Positions 13,796 to 25,825 of a DNA stretch of 64,000 bases are shown here, piece after piece. The stretch lies in contig NC_058156.1 of the NCBI RefSeq assembly GCF_011075055.1, forward strand, positions 2,294,001 through 2,358,000, given 5' to 3'. A program made the translations under genes and the position numbers. The notes under the pieces were generated by a model. It was not told the DNA's origin, searched no databases, and was given only the letters and a program-made list of their open reading frames with translations. The DNA is from Mangifera indica (lineage: Eukaryota; Streptophyta; Magnoliopsida; Sapindales; Anacardiaceae). Position 1 is the first letter of the stretch; every line of letters starts with the position of its first letter.

Positions 13796-14453
13796 TTCGT
13801 TTTGCGGTTAATGTAACTTTTTAGAAGTTTCGTGATGGTCGTGGAGGTGGCGCCGCCGGGTCTCAGGAACCGCCGGTAACATTTGGCGGTGATGAGTGTC
13901 AGTGAAAGGACAATTGTGTCTAAGAAATTGCGTATGCGCTTTTTGAAAGTCGATAGGAAAATGTAATAAAGGAGAGGGATGTCATACTGTCACGACAGTT
14001 GTTAAGCACGGTGTCGTTTTACGTGGAGTGATGAAGGAATGGTTTTCTTTTTGTTTTTACTTTACTCAAAGTGGATCAATCTTTAATCGTAATTAATTAT
14101 GATTAGTATTAGTAATGATGATCCCGTGAAGTCAAGTTCATCATGAGAACTAGCACAAACTGCCACGTGGAGGATCTCCGATTTTTCTACCATTTAAAAA
14201 ATGAAAAATTAGTGAAAGGGGAAGAGTTAATTATGCGCTGGAGAGCATGTGAAGATGCATAGGCAGTTAATACCGGTAAATTAGCGCCAAAATTAACGGC
14301 CACGTACTGTAGCATGGATTATAATCTAAATTACTGTGACTTTAATCAAGATGCTTCAGTTTCTCACCTTTGAATCATTACTTGATGACGTGTCCGCTTT
14401 TAAGACAAATGCATAGACCTGGGGTCGGCATACAAATTTCTTTTGTTTTTAAA
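13796..14453. other. Promoter-side intergenic region of the TORTIFOLIA1-like gene
   Basis: No coding signal. It must hold the 5' UTR and promoter of the minus-strand gene starting at 13795. Beyond ~14.0 kb the sequence becomes ordinary AT-rich intergenic DNA up to the transposon at 14454. Confidence 0.4.
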
Positions 14454-15401
14454 TGGCCAAAGCACTTAGTCCCACCCGAGTTGTCGTCTATTTTTAAACT
14501 CACATTATAGAGTTTTAAAATTTAAATATCCCCCCATTATCCAAATACAATTAAAAATTTTTGTTATGTATAAAGATAAAATCCTCATTTCAATAATATT
14601 ATTAAAAAAATTTAATTTTATCTCATTCTCTTTTAGTTTTTGAAATTTAACATTTTTTTTTTAATCTAAACTTTTCTAGTTTTAAAAAGTAATTATTTTT
14701 CCTTACATCTAAGTTTTTTGTTTCTCCTCACTCTAACCATTGTTGTATCTTTGACGACCTCTTCTTCTCACCCAAACTGTTAATCAGTTCTCCCTTGTCG
14801 TCGAGAGACTAAGAGGCATAGACGAATGAATGAAAATCAAATCTTCGTCCCTCTTCTATTGATGAAAAGACAAATTGTCTCTTTATTTGTTGATAGAGAG
14901 AGAGGAATTCATCTATTTCCATCAATGAATAGAGAGAGATAAAGACAATTCGTCTATCTTCATCAACAGACAAAGAGACAAAGATTCGTCTCTTCGTCAA
15001 CAAACGAAGAATGAAAATTTGATCTTCATCTGTTCATTAACGTCTCTTGGTCTCCCAATGGCAAGAGAGAGTTGACTTAACGGATTGGGTGGAAAAAGAA
15101 GGTCTTTGGAGATGCAGCAATGGCCAGAAAAGAGAGAAAAAAAAACTTATATGTGAGGGAAAATAATCATTTTTTAAAACTAGAAAAATTTAGACAAGAG
15201 TAAAAGTATTAGTTTTTAAAATTTAGAAAAAATTAAATAAAATTAAATATTTTTTAATAATATTATTGTAATAATGATTTTACCCTTTTATATAACAAAA
15301 ATTTTTAACAAAGTTTGAATGATAGGTAAATATTTAGTTTTTAAAACTCTTGGGTGTCAATTAGTAGCAGAGTAAAACTTGGGAGTTTGGCTTTTTCCAA
15401 T
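14454..15401. mobile_element. Non-autonomous Mutator-like/foldback element, copy 1
   Basis: About 0.95 kb with arms of roughly 400 bp in inverted orientation. Matching arm landmarks include TTTAAAAACTaaATATT, ATAATATTATTAAAAAA and a CTGGCCATTGCTGCATC-like block. The ends are degenerate versions of the GGCCAAA family terminus. The centre holds stem-loop-rich CGTCTCTTCGTC-type sequence. No transposase is present, and no clear target-site duplication was read for this copy. Confidence 0.65.
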
Positions 15402-16237
15402 GAACAAGAAGCAAAGTTGGAATCAACGACAATCTGGTAGGTGTCGGTAGCAAATCAAACAGTAAGGCGAGATGAGTACGACACCGTTCTAATCTAATGT
15501 TGCTTGATAGCCTCACTTGTCGGTTGGATGGAAACAATTAGATTAATACACATCGTTTTAAAAAGCCCATTTCAACCAACCATTTAAGTTATAAACATGT
15601 TTAACTTTCAAGGAAAAGGAAGACCGTGTGCAATTTTGTCAAAGGACAAATTTTACTGCAGTGTCGGTTAGCATTTAACCATGAGTTTATACGTTAATTT
15701 GTATTATAATTATTAATATCTTATAATACATAACATATATTATATAATATAATATGATATAGATATAAAATAATAAATATCATTAAGTATATCAAATTAT
15801 ATAATATAATAAATATATCATATAATATAATACGTATCATATGAGATAATATATATTATCAATACAGATTAATAAATTTTTTAGAGAAAATGATGAAGTG
15901 ATAAAAGTATATATGAAAAATTTTAAAATTTCAAAGATATTTATAATATTTTTTAAAATAACGACGTCTCAATTAGATTTTGTAAATATTATATTATATA
16001 ATATGATATAATATTTGGCACATGAAATAAAAAAGGTGAAAGGACTATTTCTCATCTAAAGTATGATGTTTTTTAAATTCTTATCTGTTAATTTTACAAA
16101 TTTTATTTATCGATTTATAAATAATTAAAATTAATTGAGCTTATTAATTATGATTTATATGTGATTAAGAAACTTGTTCGATAAATTGAATTTTTTGTGA
16201 CTTTGAATTTAAGGAAGTGGTGTTTTGATGAGAAATT

Positions 16238-16309
<72 letters not shown>

Positions 16310-16795
16310 ATTTAGGTATATTATTATGTATTTAAGTATAATTTTATTTATAATTTAAAATTATATAATAATATATTATTTATATATTTAAATTACGAAT
16401 GATTGTTAATGAAGATGATAATGCCATGTGGTCTGATGTGATGTGATGGGGTCCCGTCTCAAATGCGTGTTTCGGTGATGTATACAAAACCGTATATGTT
16501 AGGTGGCGTTGTTATATTATGCGGTCACTTTCGTACTTCCACATGTAGGGCAGGCATCAATCATCATGTGGTGGTGTGGGGGCCTTGTTTTGATTTCACA
16601 TACTTATTGTGCCTCCTCCAACGATTATAATAATTGACTACTGGCTTCACGAGATTTACATGACCTCTTCAGTAATTAATTAGAAACAATAAAAAGTACA
16701 TGCACCAAGATTTAAGCATTTAATCATATGCTTACACGGTGAATCATGATTTAATTAAATAATTTAAAATTTAAAATAAAATAATATTTAATTTT

Positions 16796-16828
<33 letters not shown>

Positions 16829-17235
16829 TAATCATATTTACTCACACCCATATGTATCTATACGCATCCGTAGGCACTTGCATGCTCTCACACTTGCCCA
16901 CTCACACCCACAGGCAGCCACTCGCACTCACACACATCTGCTCGCACTTGTATCTATTCTTTACATTTATGTTTATCTTTTTGTTTCAATCTGTATTATA
17001 CTAAAAATTAATTTGTTTCCGAATAAGTTTTTAAATCTTCAGAGCATAATTTACTAAACATAGAGTATGTTCTGGAATGAAAGGTTATTGAAAAAAATTA
17101 TACTGAATCTAACATAATTAATAAGGAGGGGTATTTTGAAAACAAAATTAAATTTGCTTAGAAAAGTAAAACCACTCAAAATTTATCTAAAAAAGTTTAG
17201 ATGAAAACTTTTGCAATTATTTTAATTAATATCCC
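15402..17235. other. AT-rich intergenic DNA with microsatellites
   Basis: No gene is seen. It contains ATATA/GATAC-rich repeats (15700-16020), a short left-arm-like fragment of the Mutator-like family near 16033-16110, a (TA)n tract at about 16245-16301, a palindromic MITE-like remnant near 16310-16390, a second (TA)n at 16797-16820 leading into (CA)n, and an unusual CACTCACAC-type pyrimidine-rich stretch at 16845-16945. Confidence 0.5.
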
Positions 17236-18075
17236 AAATTTTACTATTATTATATGTTTGTAAAAATAGTTTTATTACTTTGGATCTGGGCTGAAGAAGC
17301 AGGTGTCATATGTGGGCCCAGATAGGCAAAGACTTTGTCAGCCCAAGAATTTAACCTGCTCAAGCACATAGGTGAGAGTTGGACTTGAGGAAGCGTTGAG
17401 AATGGTAATGCGAAGACCTAAACAGGCTAACCTGCCAATTTTATTCAAACCAATAACCGAATCGACTTAACAAAGGCTAAGAGGGTTACTAGCTCAAACT
17501 ATATGGGCAACTTTACGTTTAAATTTGAATTAAGTTTGTTTAAGTTCAATTAAATAAATTCAAAATAAGTTTGACTCAAATAAATTAGAGTTTGGATTTG
17601 AGTTCAAGAATTAAATATTTTCAAATTTAAACTCAAATTTTAAAGGTGTTCCCTTCACCAAACTTTCGAACATAAAAATTTAGAAATAAATTTATTAAAG
17701 TGATATCATTTAATTAATACACATCAAAATAATATCATTTTAGTCATTTTTATCCAATTACAATTTCAAACTGAACTTGAAGTTTAACTTGAATACGAAC
17801 TCAAACTCAACTCTTATAAAAAGAGTCGAGTTTGAACAACTTTAAAACAAATTTGACAAGTTCAAACTCGAGCTTAACTTCACTCAAATTTAGTTAAGTT
17901 TGAGTTATATAGACTAACTTTAAAATTACATAAATTTAATTATAATTGTATAGTGAAAAAAATAGTAATTTGATTTATATCAAAATAAAAAATAATTAAA
18001 ATAATTAATTATCTGAATATTGAAGTTCAAATAAGTCATTTTATTTGTTATTTAACTATATTATAAACAAATTTA
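17236..18075. repeat. Duplicated block, copy A, left half
   Basis: Collinear with 23821-25110. Shared landmarks include GGGCTGAAGAAGCAGGT, AAGCACATAGGTGAGAG and CCGAATCGACTTAAC. Copy B has an extra ~400 bp around 24590-24985. The distal part is made of GAGTTTGAAC-type degenerate repeats. Confidence 0.8.
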
Positions 18076-18414
18076 AAAAAAAAAACCTAAAATTGACATT
18101 CACAATAATTTTCTAGATATATAACAATTTAGAATAAACTTTTTTAAATATGTTTTTCACTTTTTTAAGAAAAAATTAATTAATTAATTCCACTACAAAA
18201 ATATAGATGATGCCAGAAAAGATATTCTAGACCCCCTTAGGCACTATAATTTAAATAATGTATATTTAATTATGCTATTTAGAATTTCAAACTTATTAAA
18301 TTTAAATTTAGTTTCTTATTCTTCCAATTATTGAGCTATTTTTTATCTTTGATTTTATATCGTATTATTGACATGTAAATAAATTGATAATGCATTGAAT
18401 ACATAGCAATTTGT

Positions 18415-18560
18415 GTCTTACAATATATTCAATAAAATTATATATACAAATAATAAGTACAAACTTATTATATAAATAATAATATGTTATTGTATGATTG
18501 AGTAATTTTAAATTAAAGATAAAATAATATCAAATTATATAATAACATATTATTATTTGA
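18415..18560. repeat. Palindromic MITE-like repeat
   Basis: AT-rich hairpin sharing the core ATTTTAAATTAAAGATAAAATAAT, shortened here to TTTTAAATTAAAGATAAAAT, flanked by inverted ATTATATAATAACATAT-type arms. The same core recurs at about eight other places in the window. Confidence 0.5.
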
Positions 18561-18833
18561 GATATGAAATTTGTAAAAAATAATTTGAAATGATTAGTTC
18601 TTTAAATAAATAAAAAAATGATAAAGAGTTGAAAGACAATGAAATAATTTATTAATTTGGTCTAGCCAGACCCATCCAAATCAATATATTTAATCTAGAT
18701 ATAATAACAAGATGAGTAAAGATTGAATTCCTTAAACTCTATCATTATTTTTATAGGAAATTTCTTTTTTTATCCTATTTCGACATAGGGATGACAAGGA
18801 ATTTATGTCCCTTTTTTATGAAAAAATTTTCTC

Positions 18834-18861
18834 GTCCCCGGTTCAAATCCGGGCTCAGATA
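18834..18861 (+). pseudogene. tRNA-Val 3' fragment
   Basis: Only the T arm (CCCCGGTTCAAATCCGGG) and a mutated acceptor strand (CTCAGAT) remain at the left edge of the array. The sequence to the left is unrelated. Confidence 0.75.
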
Positions 18862-19281
18862 GACTTTCTTTATAAGTTTTATAATTATTAAAAAATTTGA
18901 ACACATTAAAATAATCGTATTTACACGAATATTCTGATTCAATAATAAGCATTATCTTTGTCCACTATGTATATTATAATAATGTAAAATAAAAAATGTG
19001 AATAAATAGGTTCATGGATATTTTGAGGGGTATGATTGAAATTTAAAAATTAGAATGAGGATATTTTTGGAAAAATAATTTAAAACAAACAAATAAATCT
19101 TTAGGTTTTTATTTTTCTTCCTATAAAACTAGTATTATTTTTATCTCTATTTTATAAGAAAATTCTTTCTTCGTTCGAAAGGGAATGGACTGAAAACCTA
19201 ATTTCGTGAGCCTAATTATAATCTCTAACTTGACTACTTTTAAAATTCTTTCCATTAAAATTCGGTTTTCTTTGACATGTA

Positions 19282-19355
19282 GTCTGAGTAGTGCAGTTGG
19301 TTATCACACTAGTTTTACACACTAAATGTCCTCGGTTCAAATCTAGGCTCAGACA
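19282..19355 (+). tRNA. tRNA-Val (UAC), array copy 1
   Basis: 74 nt including the discriminator A. The acceptor stem GTCTGAG/CTCAGAC is perfect. The anticodon loop TTTACAC gives UAC. The T stem CTCGG/CTAGG has one clear mismatch and wobble pairs, and C27-A43 is unpaired. The A box is TAGTGCAGTTGG and the B-box core is GGTTCAAATCT. It may be functional or slightly decayed. Confidence 0.6.
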
Positions 19356-19767
19356 GACTTTCTTTATAAGTTTTATAATTTTTAAGAAATTTGAACACAT
19401 TAAAACTATCATATTTACACGAATATCTTGATTCAATAGTAAGCATTATCTTTGTCTACCTATAATAATGTAAAATAAAAAATGTGAATAAATAGGTTAA
19501 TGGATATTTTAAGGGGTATGATTGAAATTTAAAAATTAGAATGAGGATATTTTTGGAAAAAAATAATTTAAAACAAACTAATAAATCTTTAGATTTTTTT
19601 TTCTTCCTATAGAATGAGTATTATTTTTATCTCTATTTTATAAGAAAATTCTTTCTTTGTTCGAAAGGGAATGCACTGAAAACCTAATTTTGTGAGCCTA
19701 ATTATAATCTCTAACTTGACCACTTTTAAAATTCTTTCCAATAAAATTCGATTTTCTTTAACATGCA

Positions 19768-19841
19768 GTCTGAGTAGTATAGTTGGTTATCACATTAGTT
19801 TTATATACTAACGATCGTCGGTTCAAATCTGGGCTTAGACA
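19768..19841 (+). pseudogene. tRNA-Val-derived copy 2, anticodon loop now reads UAU
   Basis: 74 nt. The acceptor stem holds with one G-U pair. Loop TTTATAT would give UAU (an Ile anticodon) on a Val-type body. The T stem GTCGG/CTGGG is disrupted at its base. Most likely a decayed copy. Confidence 0.65.
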
Positions 19842-20261
19842 GACTTTCTTTATAAGTTTTATAATTTTTAAGAAATTTGAACACATTAAAACTATCGTAT
19901 TTACACGAATATCCTGATTCAATAGTAAACATTATCTTTGTCCACTATGCATATTATAATAATGTAAAATAAAAAATGTGAATAAATAGGTTCATGGATA
20001 TTTTAAGGGGTATGATTGAAATTCAAAAATTAGAATGAGGATATTTTTGGAAAAATAATTTAAAACAAACAAATAAATCTTTTAGGTTTTTTTTTTCTTC
20101 CTATAAAACTAGTATTATTTTTATCTCTATTTTATAAGAAAATTCTTTCTTCATTCGAAGGGGAATGCACTGAAAACCTAATTTCGTGAGCCTAATTATA
20201 ATCTCTAACTTGACCACTTTTAAAATTCTTTCCAATAAAATTCGGTTTTCTTTCACATGCG

Positions 20262-20335
20262 GTCTAAGTAGTGTAGTTGGTTATCACACTAGTTTTACAC
20301 ACTAACGGTCCCCGGTTCAAATTCGAGCTCAGACA
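20262..20335 (+). pseudogene. tRNA-Val (UAC)-derived copy 3
   Basis: 74 nt. The acceptor stem GTCTAAG/CTCAGAC has one A-C mismatch, and the T stem CCCGG/TCGAG has one mismatch and one wobble pair. The anticodon loop is unchanged (UAC). Probably a weak or dead copy. Confidence 0.6.
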
Positions 20336-20753
20336 GACTTTTTTTATAAGTTTTATAATTTTTAAGAAATTTGAACACATTAAAATTATCGTATTTACAC
20401 GAATATCCTGATTCGATAGTAAGCATTATCTTTGTCCACTATGCATACTATAATAATGTAAAATAAAAAATGTGAATAAATAGGTTAATGGATATTTTGA
20501 GGGGTATGATTGAAATTTAAAAATTAGAATGAGGATATTTTTGGAAAAATAATTTAAAACAAACAAATAAATCTTTAGGTGTTTTTTTTCTTCCTATAAA
20601 ACTAGTATTATTTTTATCTCTATTTTATAAGAAAATTCTTTCTTTGTTCGAAAGGGAATGGACTAAAAATCTAATTTTGTGAGCCTAATTATAATCTCTA
20701 ACTTGACCACTTTTAAAATTCTTTCCAATAAAATTCGGTTTTTTTGACATGTA

Positions 20754-20827
20754 GTCTGAGTAGTGTAGTTGGTTATCACGCTAGTTTTACACACTAAAGG
20801 TCCCCGGTTCAAATCCGGGCTCAGACA
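20754..20827 (+). tRNA. tRNA-Val (UAC), best-preserved array copy
   Basis: 74 nt including the discriminator A. The acceptor stem GTCTGAG/CTCAGAC and T stem CCCGG/CCGGG are perfect, the D stem is GTG/CAC, the anticodon stem CTAGT/ACTAA has one C-A mismatch at 27-43, and loop TTTACAC gives UAC. The A box (TAGTGTAGTTGG) and B box (GGTTCAAATCC) fit the Pol III consensus. A TTTT run follows about 15 nt downstream. From memory, the body resembles plant tRNA-Val(CAC) more than the usual plant tRNA-Val(UAC). Confidence 0.8.
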
Positions 20828-21108
20828 GACTTTCTTTATAAGTTTTATAATTTTTAAGAAATTTGAACATATTAAAACTATCGTATTTATTTGAATATTC
20901 TGATTCAATAGTAAACATTATCTTTGTCCACTATGCATACTATAATAATGTAAAATAAAAAATGTGAATAAATAGGTTAATGGATATTTTAAGGGGTATG
21001 ATTGAAATTTAAAAATTAGAATGTGGATATTTTTGGAAAAATAATTTAAAACAAACAAATAAATCTTTTGGTTTTTTTTTTTTCTTCCTATAAAACTAGT
21101 ATTATTGA

Positions 21109-22128
21109 TTCTCAAACTTAATCTTTGTACAAAAAAAATTAGGAATCTTATTTAACTTCTACAATCACACAATCAAGGATAGACCCTAGAGTAGTTAAGA
21201 AGAGTCACTGACCCTCTTTGCATTTGAAAATTTTGAATTACATATTTTGTATGAAAAATATGTATTTTAATAATTCTATAACGGTAAAAAATTATTAATT
21301 TAATATATTTAAAATATTAAAATAAATCCTAAAGTTTAATTATATTTCATAATTTTTTAATTGATCATCTATATTTTTATTTTTATTTAATTTTGACTTT
21401 TTTGAATTATATTTCAGAGCCCACCATTGCACACAATCACAAAGAACAACCTTACAAGGAATTAAAGGGTACTTGTTCAAGAAGCCTAAGACCTCAATAG
21501 CACACAATTATTAAATTTTTTTTTATTGGTAACGAGGAACCGATTACACTAAATAAACCAAACCCTGAATACAATCACTGATCTTATAACTACTACAACT
21601 AAAAAATTAAGAATTTAATATTAAAATAATATCGAATGAAATTTGAATTCATATCTTCTTATGTATAGAATCATTTTTTTATCACTTAAACAACTCTTTA
21701 GAGGCTACAACTATTAAAATATTAACCATTTTTGTCTAACAACTTGTCAAACCCTCCATTTATAAGTGTCTTATTCTCTAGCTCTCTCTCAACAATAGTT
21801 GTTCACATGTGGTTTAATCCCTCTTTTATGAAACAGTAAAACTATATATACCTATTTTGAGTACATAAATAGATACATATTTGATATATATTATCATATG
21901 AATGAATGATTTTAAATTAATGATAAAATAATATCTAATCACGTGATAATACATATAAATATATCTTCATTCATGTGTTTAATTTAGTACGTATAGTATT
22001 CCTCTTTATGAAATCTTTCAAAACCCATTTCATCTCCCGACAGACTCTCTACTATGTGTTCTATTCCTCCTATGATACACCTTTGAAGAGGTCTAATAAC
22101 TGGATTTTCCTTCATGACCAACAATCGT
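21109..22128. other. AT-rich filler between tRNA array and duplicated block
   Basis: No gene is seen. Sequence at 21838-22010 is a palindromic MITE-like copy (arms with TTGAGTACATAAATAGATAC and its mirror). The rest is unclassified. Confidence 0.4.
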
Positions 22129-22830
22129 TCAAAATTCTAAAGTGACACCAATGGCTGAAATTAGTGGCTCATAATGTTGGTCCAGATAGTGCAAAGCTAA
22201 TGTATTATAGATAAAAATGACATTTTGGCTACATTATATTAACATTGGTTTTTTAATTCATGTATCATTATTTTTGTTCTCATTACACTGGTTGTTTGCC
22301 AAACAAACAATTAAGCCTTAGCCATCATGTACTAACTCTAGAATTATGTCTATATGGGTGGGGGTGATATAAATTGAATTGAGCTTGAACACTTTTTAAC
22401 TCGAGTTTAGTTTAAACGAAAAATAGTTTGGTTTGAATTTCTTGAGCTAATATTAAGAGTGGTTCGAGTTCAATTCGAATGAAAATGATTAGGTTTGAAT
22501 TCAGTTTGAGTTTAACTTAAATTTATAATTTAAATCCATATATGGAATATTTGACTCAAATTCATAGTTTGAATTCGTAATTTATTAATAAAATGACATT
22601 GTTTTATAATTAATTAACATAATTTGAATCAAGCCACGAGTCAAGTTCAAACCGAATTTAGTCATTTACCTAACCGTAAGTCAAACTGAGTCATACTCTA
22701 TTTAGCCCGAATTTGGTTTAGTTTTAAAATGAACCGAATCTTTTAACTCAAACATGGTTCAAATTCAAATTAAACGAATTCGAATAGAGCCAAATCAAGT
22801 CAAGCCAACTCGATTAAGATCTAGTACTAT
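22129..22830. repeat. Duplicated block, copy A, right half
   Basis: Collinear with 25146-25720. Shared landmarks are AATTCTAAAGTGACACCAAT, TGAAATTAGTGGCTCATAAT and GGTTTGAATTC-type degenerate repeats. In copy B this half follows the left half directly, whereas here ~4 kb containing the tRNA array separates them. Confidence 0.8.
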
Positions 22831-22844
22831 GTGTGGGATAAATA

Positions 22845-22877
<33 letters not shown>

Positions 22878-22879
<2 letters not shown>

Positions 22880-23782
22880 AAGATACTCTCCAACTTTCAA
22901 AAACTCAAACTCTCACCCATAAACTAAATTCTATTAAAATTTTCAATTAGGGTTAAGGGTAAAATTGTTATTTTAATAATATTATTAAAAATTATATATA
23001 ATTTATGCATTTTCCCTCCATATTTTAAAAATTAACAAATTCAACCCTAATAAAAGCTTTTCGGTTTTGAAAAATCACATTTTCACCTCCAACCAAAGGT
23101 TTTTCTTCTTCACTCTCTGGCCATTGGCAACCTCCTTTTTCCACCCTAAACCATCTCCATCACCGTCTCTTCACCTCTCTAGCAAAAATCCATCTTCATC
23201 TGACCTAGAAATGCGTCGTCTAGATGAGTTTCATTTGGATCTAACAAATCCAAATGAATAGTTTGGATGACGTTGTAGTCTAGAAAAAGATATCTCAGAG
23301 TGGTTTCTCGATGTTAACGGACGATGCAAGACGAAAGACAACGGATGAAGGATAAGCGAAATCAATGATAGAGGAAATCTCTTTGCTTGATTTCGTTGCT
23401 ATTGCTCAATGATGAATGAAATTGACGACGTCTGGAGGGAAAGGGAGCTCCAGAGAGAGTGTTGGGAGAAATAGAGCGATGATGACGATGGTGGAAAAGC
23501 TTGTCAGAAAAATCTAAGAAAAAAATAAAACTTGGGGGGGGGGGGGGGGGGAATATTGCTTTTCAAACTTTTGATGAGAAAAATTGTAAGATTTTTAAAT
23601 TAAATGGAAAAAAATAATAAAACTTTTTTTAAAATTTTTTTTATTAAATAATGGTTTTACCTTAACCATAATTGAGATTTTTAATATAAATTAGCTGATA
23701 AATGAAAGTTTGAGTTTTTTGAAAATTGGAAAATATGAGTTTAAAATTATACCCAACCTTAGATGGGAACAAGCTTTTGGCC
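22878..23782. mobile_element. Non-autonomous Mutator-like element, copy 2, left end lost
   Basis: The left arm starts at the edge of a (TA)n tract (22848-22877) with AACTCAAACTCTCACCCATA and lacks the terminal motif. The right arm ends in GATGGGAACAAGCTTTTGGCC. The arms carry the family landmarks TTTTCAATTAGGGTTAAGGG and ATAATATTATTAAAAA. A run of 18 G lies at 23534-23551. No transposase is present. Confidence 0.7.
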
Positions 23783-23820
23783 TTTTTATAACTTGCTGGT
23801 GATAGTATTAGTTACAGCCA

Positions 23821-25730
23821 AATTTATTATTATTATTATTATTATTATTATAAGTTTGTAAAATAAATTTATTACTTTGGACCTGGGCTGAAGAAGCAGG
23901 TTTCATATGTGGGCCTAGATAGGCAAAGACTTAGTTAGCCCAAGAATTTAACCTGCTGAAGCACATAGGTGAGAGTTGGACTTGAAGAAGAGTTGAGAAT
24001 GGTAATTGGAAGACCTAAACGAACTAACCTGTCAATTTAATACCAAGCCAATGACCGAATCGACTTAACGCAAGTCTAAAGAAAGGTTAAGAGGGTTGCT
24101 AGCTCAAACTTTATCGTCAGCTTTAAGGATAAATTTGAATTGAGTTTTCTCAAATAAGCTTGAAACAATCTCGACTCAAATGAATTAGAGTTTGAATTTA
24201 AGTTTGAGTGTTAAATATTTTCGAGTTTGAACTTAAATTTTAAGGGTCTTCGACTCATCAAGCTCATGAACCTGAAAATTTTTAATATAAATTAATTAAA
24301 GCAATGTCGTTTAACTAATATATATGAAAACGATATCAGTTTAGTTATTTTTGCCTAATTACAATATGAAACTGAACTTGAAGCTTGACTTGAATTCAAA
24401 CTCAAACTTGGCTCTCTTGAAGAAAGCCGAGTTTGAACAACTTTAAGATGAACTCGACGAGTTCAAACTTAAGTTTAACTTTACTCAAATTCAATTTAAT
24501 TCGAATTTGAACTTGAATTCAACTCCATTTAAATCGAATTCAAGTTTAAGCAAATTTGGTTAAACTCAAATCTACCCATAGTTGACTTTGTGTTATACAC
24601 ACTAGCTTTTTTTTACTAACTTAAATATGTCATGTTTTTAGAATCGATGCGTATTACATAATATATGAATCCACTTTTTTGAAGGCATCTTAGGAGAGTT
24701 GAAAGAGAGAAAATTTTGTATCTTTTGAAGACACAATATTGGGAGTAATTAATTATTTTAGTCATTTTTTATCTTATTTATACAAATTAAATTACTATTT
24801 TTTCACTATACAATTATAATCAAGTTTCTACTTTTCACGATATTATTGACACACATAGCACTCAATTGATCACTTAGAAATGTCAAAAGGGATTGGTTAG
24901 TCAGCATAGTATCTGATCAATTACTTAAAAATGTAAAAAGTGATTGGGTGGTCCGCATAACACTTAATCAACCACTTAAGAAATATAAAAATTTGACTAT
25001 AATTGTATAGTAAAAAAATAGTAATTTAATTTATATACAAAGTAAAAAGGGACTAAAATAATTAATTATCTCAATTTCGGAGTTCAAATTAGTCATTTTA
25101 TTTGCTATTTAACTAAACAAATAAAAAAATGACACCAATTTGAGTGGAGTTCAAAATTCTAAAGTGACACCAATAGCTGAAATTAGTGGCTCATAATGTT
25201 GGTCCGGATATTGCAAAGCTAATGTATTATGGACAAAAATGACATTTTGACTACATTATATTAACAGAGGTTGTTTAATTCATGTATCATTTTTTATGTT
25301 TTCATTACATTGTTTGTTTGTAACAAACAATTACGCCTTCGGTATCATGTACTAGCTCTAGAATCATGTTTATGTGGGTAGGGTAAGGGTGGATATGAAT
25401 TGAATCAATTCCAAACACCTTTTAATTATCTCGAATAAAAAATAGTTTAGTTTAAATTCGTCAAACCAATATTAAAGATAGTTTGAGTTCGATTCGAATA
25501 AAAATAATTCGGTTTGAGTTTAACTCGAGTTTGACTTGAATTTATAATTTAAATCTATGAGTTAAATATATGACTCAGATTCATAGTTTAAATTTATGAC
25601 TCATTAACAAAACGATATCATTTTACAATTAATTAACATAATTCGAATCAAACTACAAACTAAGTTCAAATCGAAGTGAACCACAAGTCAAGTTCAAACT
25701 AAATTGAGTCATACTCTATTATAAAAAAAA
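23821..25730. repeat. Duplicated block, copy B (continuous)
   Basis: About 1.9 kb containing both halves of the block found split at 17236-18075 and 22129-22830. It opens with a (TTA)n tract at 23829-23851. Divergence from copy A looks like roughly 10 percent plus indels, so the duplication is not recent. Confidence 0.8.
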
Positions 25731-25825
25731 AAAAGGAAAATCGTGATGATAAAGCAAACCTTGTCCTTACTATCAGTGGGGAAATCAAATTCACGAGAGA
25801 TCATTGACCGTAGCTATTTTATAAA

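Larger units (their letters stand above)
18834..21108 (+). repeat. Tandem array of tRNA-Val-bearing units (~490 bp period)
   Basis: Four complete tRNA-like genes begin at 19282, 19768, 20262 and 20754 (spacings 486, 494 and 492 bp), preceded by a 3' fragment of a fifth at 18834-18861. Spacers are highly similar from unit to unit, for example GGGGTATGATTGAAATTTAA, AAATGTGAATAAATAGGTT and CTTTATAAGTTTTATAATT. The last unit breaks off near 21108, so both ends are truncated mid-unit. Such an array arises by unequal exchange. Confidence 0.9.

Noticed and set aside
14809..15003. ORF with repeated SLVDE/SIEEG-like units
   Set aside because: Product of the CGTCTCTTCGTC hairpin core of transposon copy 1.
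19212..20908. Minus-strand ORFs of the type SLDLNRG
   Set aside because: Antisense reading through tRNA-Val genes, a common false protein.
18834..21108. CRISPR-like regular spacing
   Set aside because: Units of ~490 bp with similar spacers in a plant genome; the repeats are tRNA genes, not CRISPR repeats.
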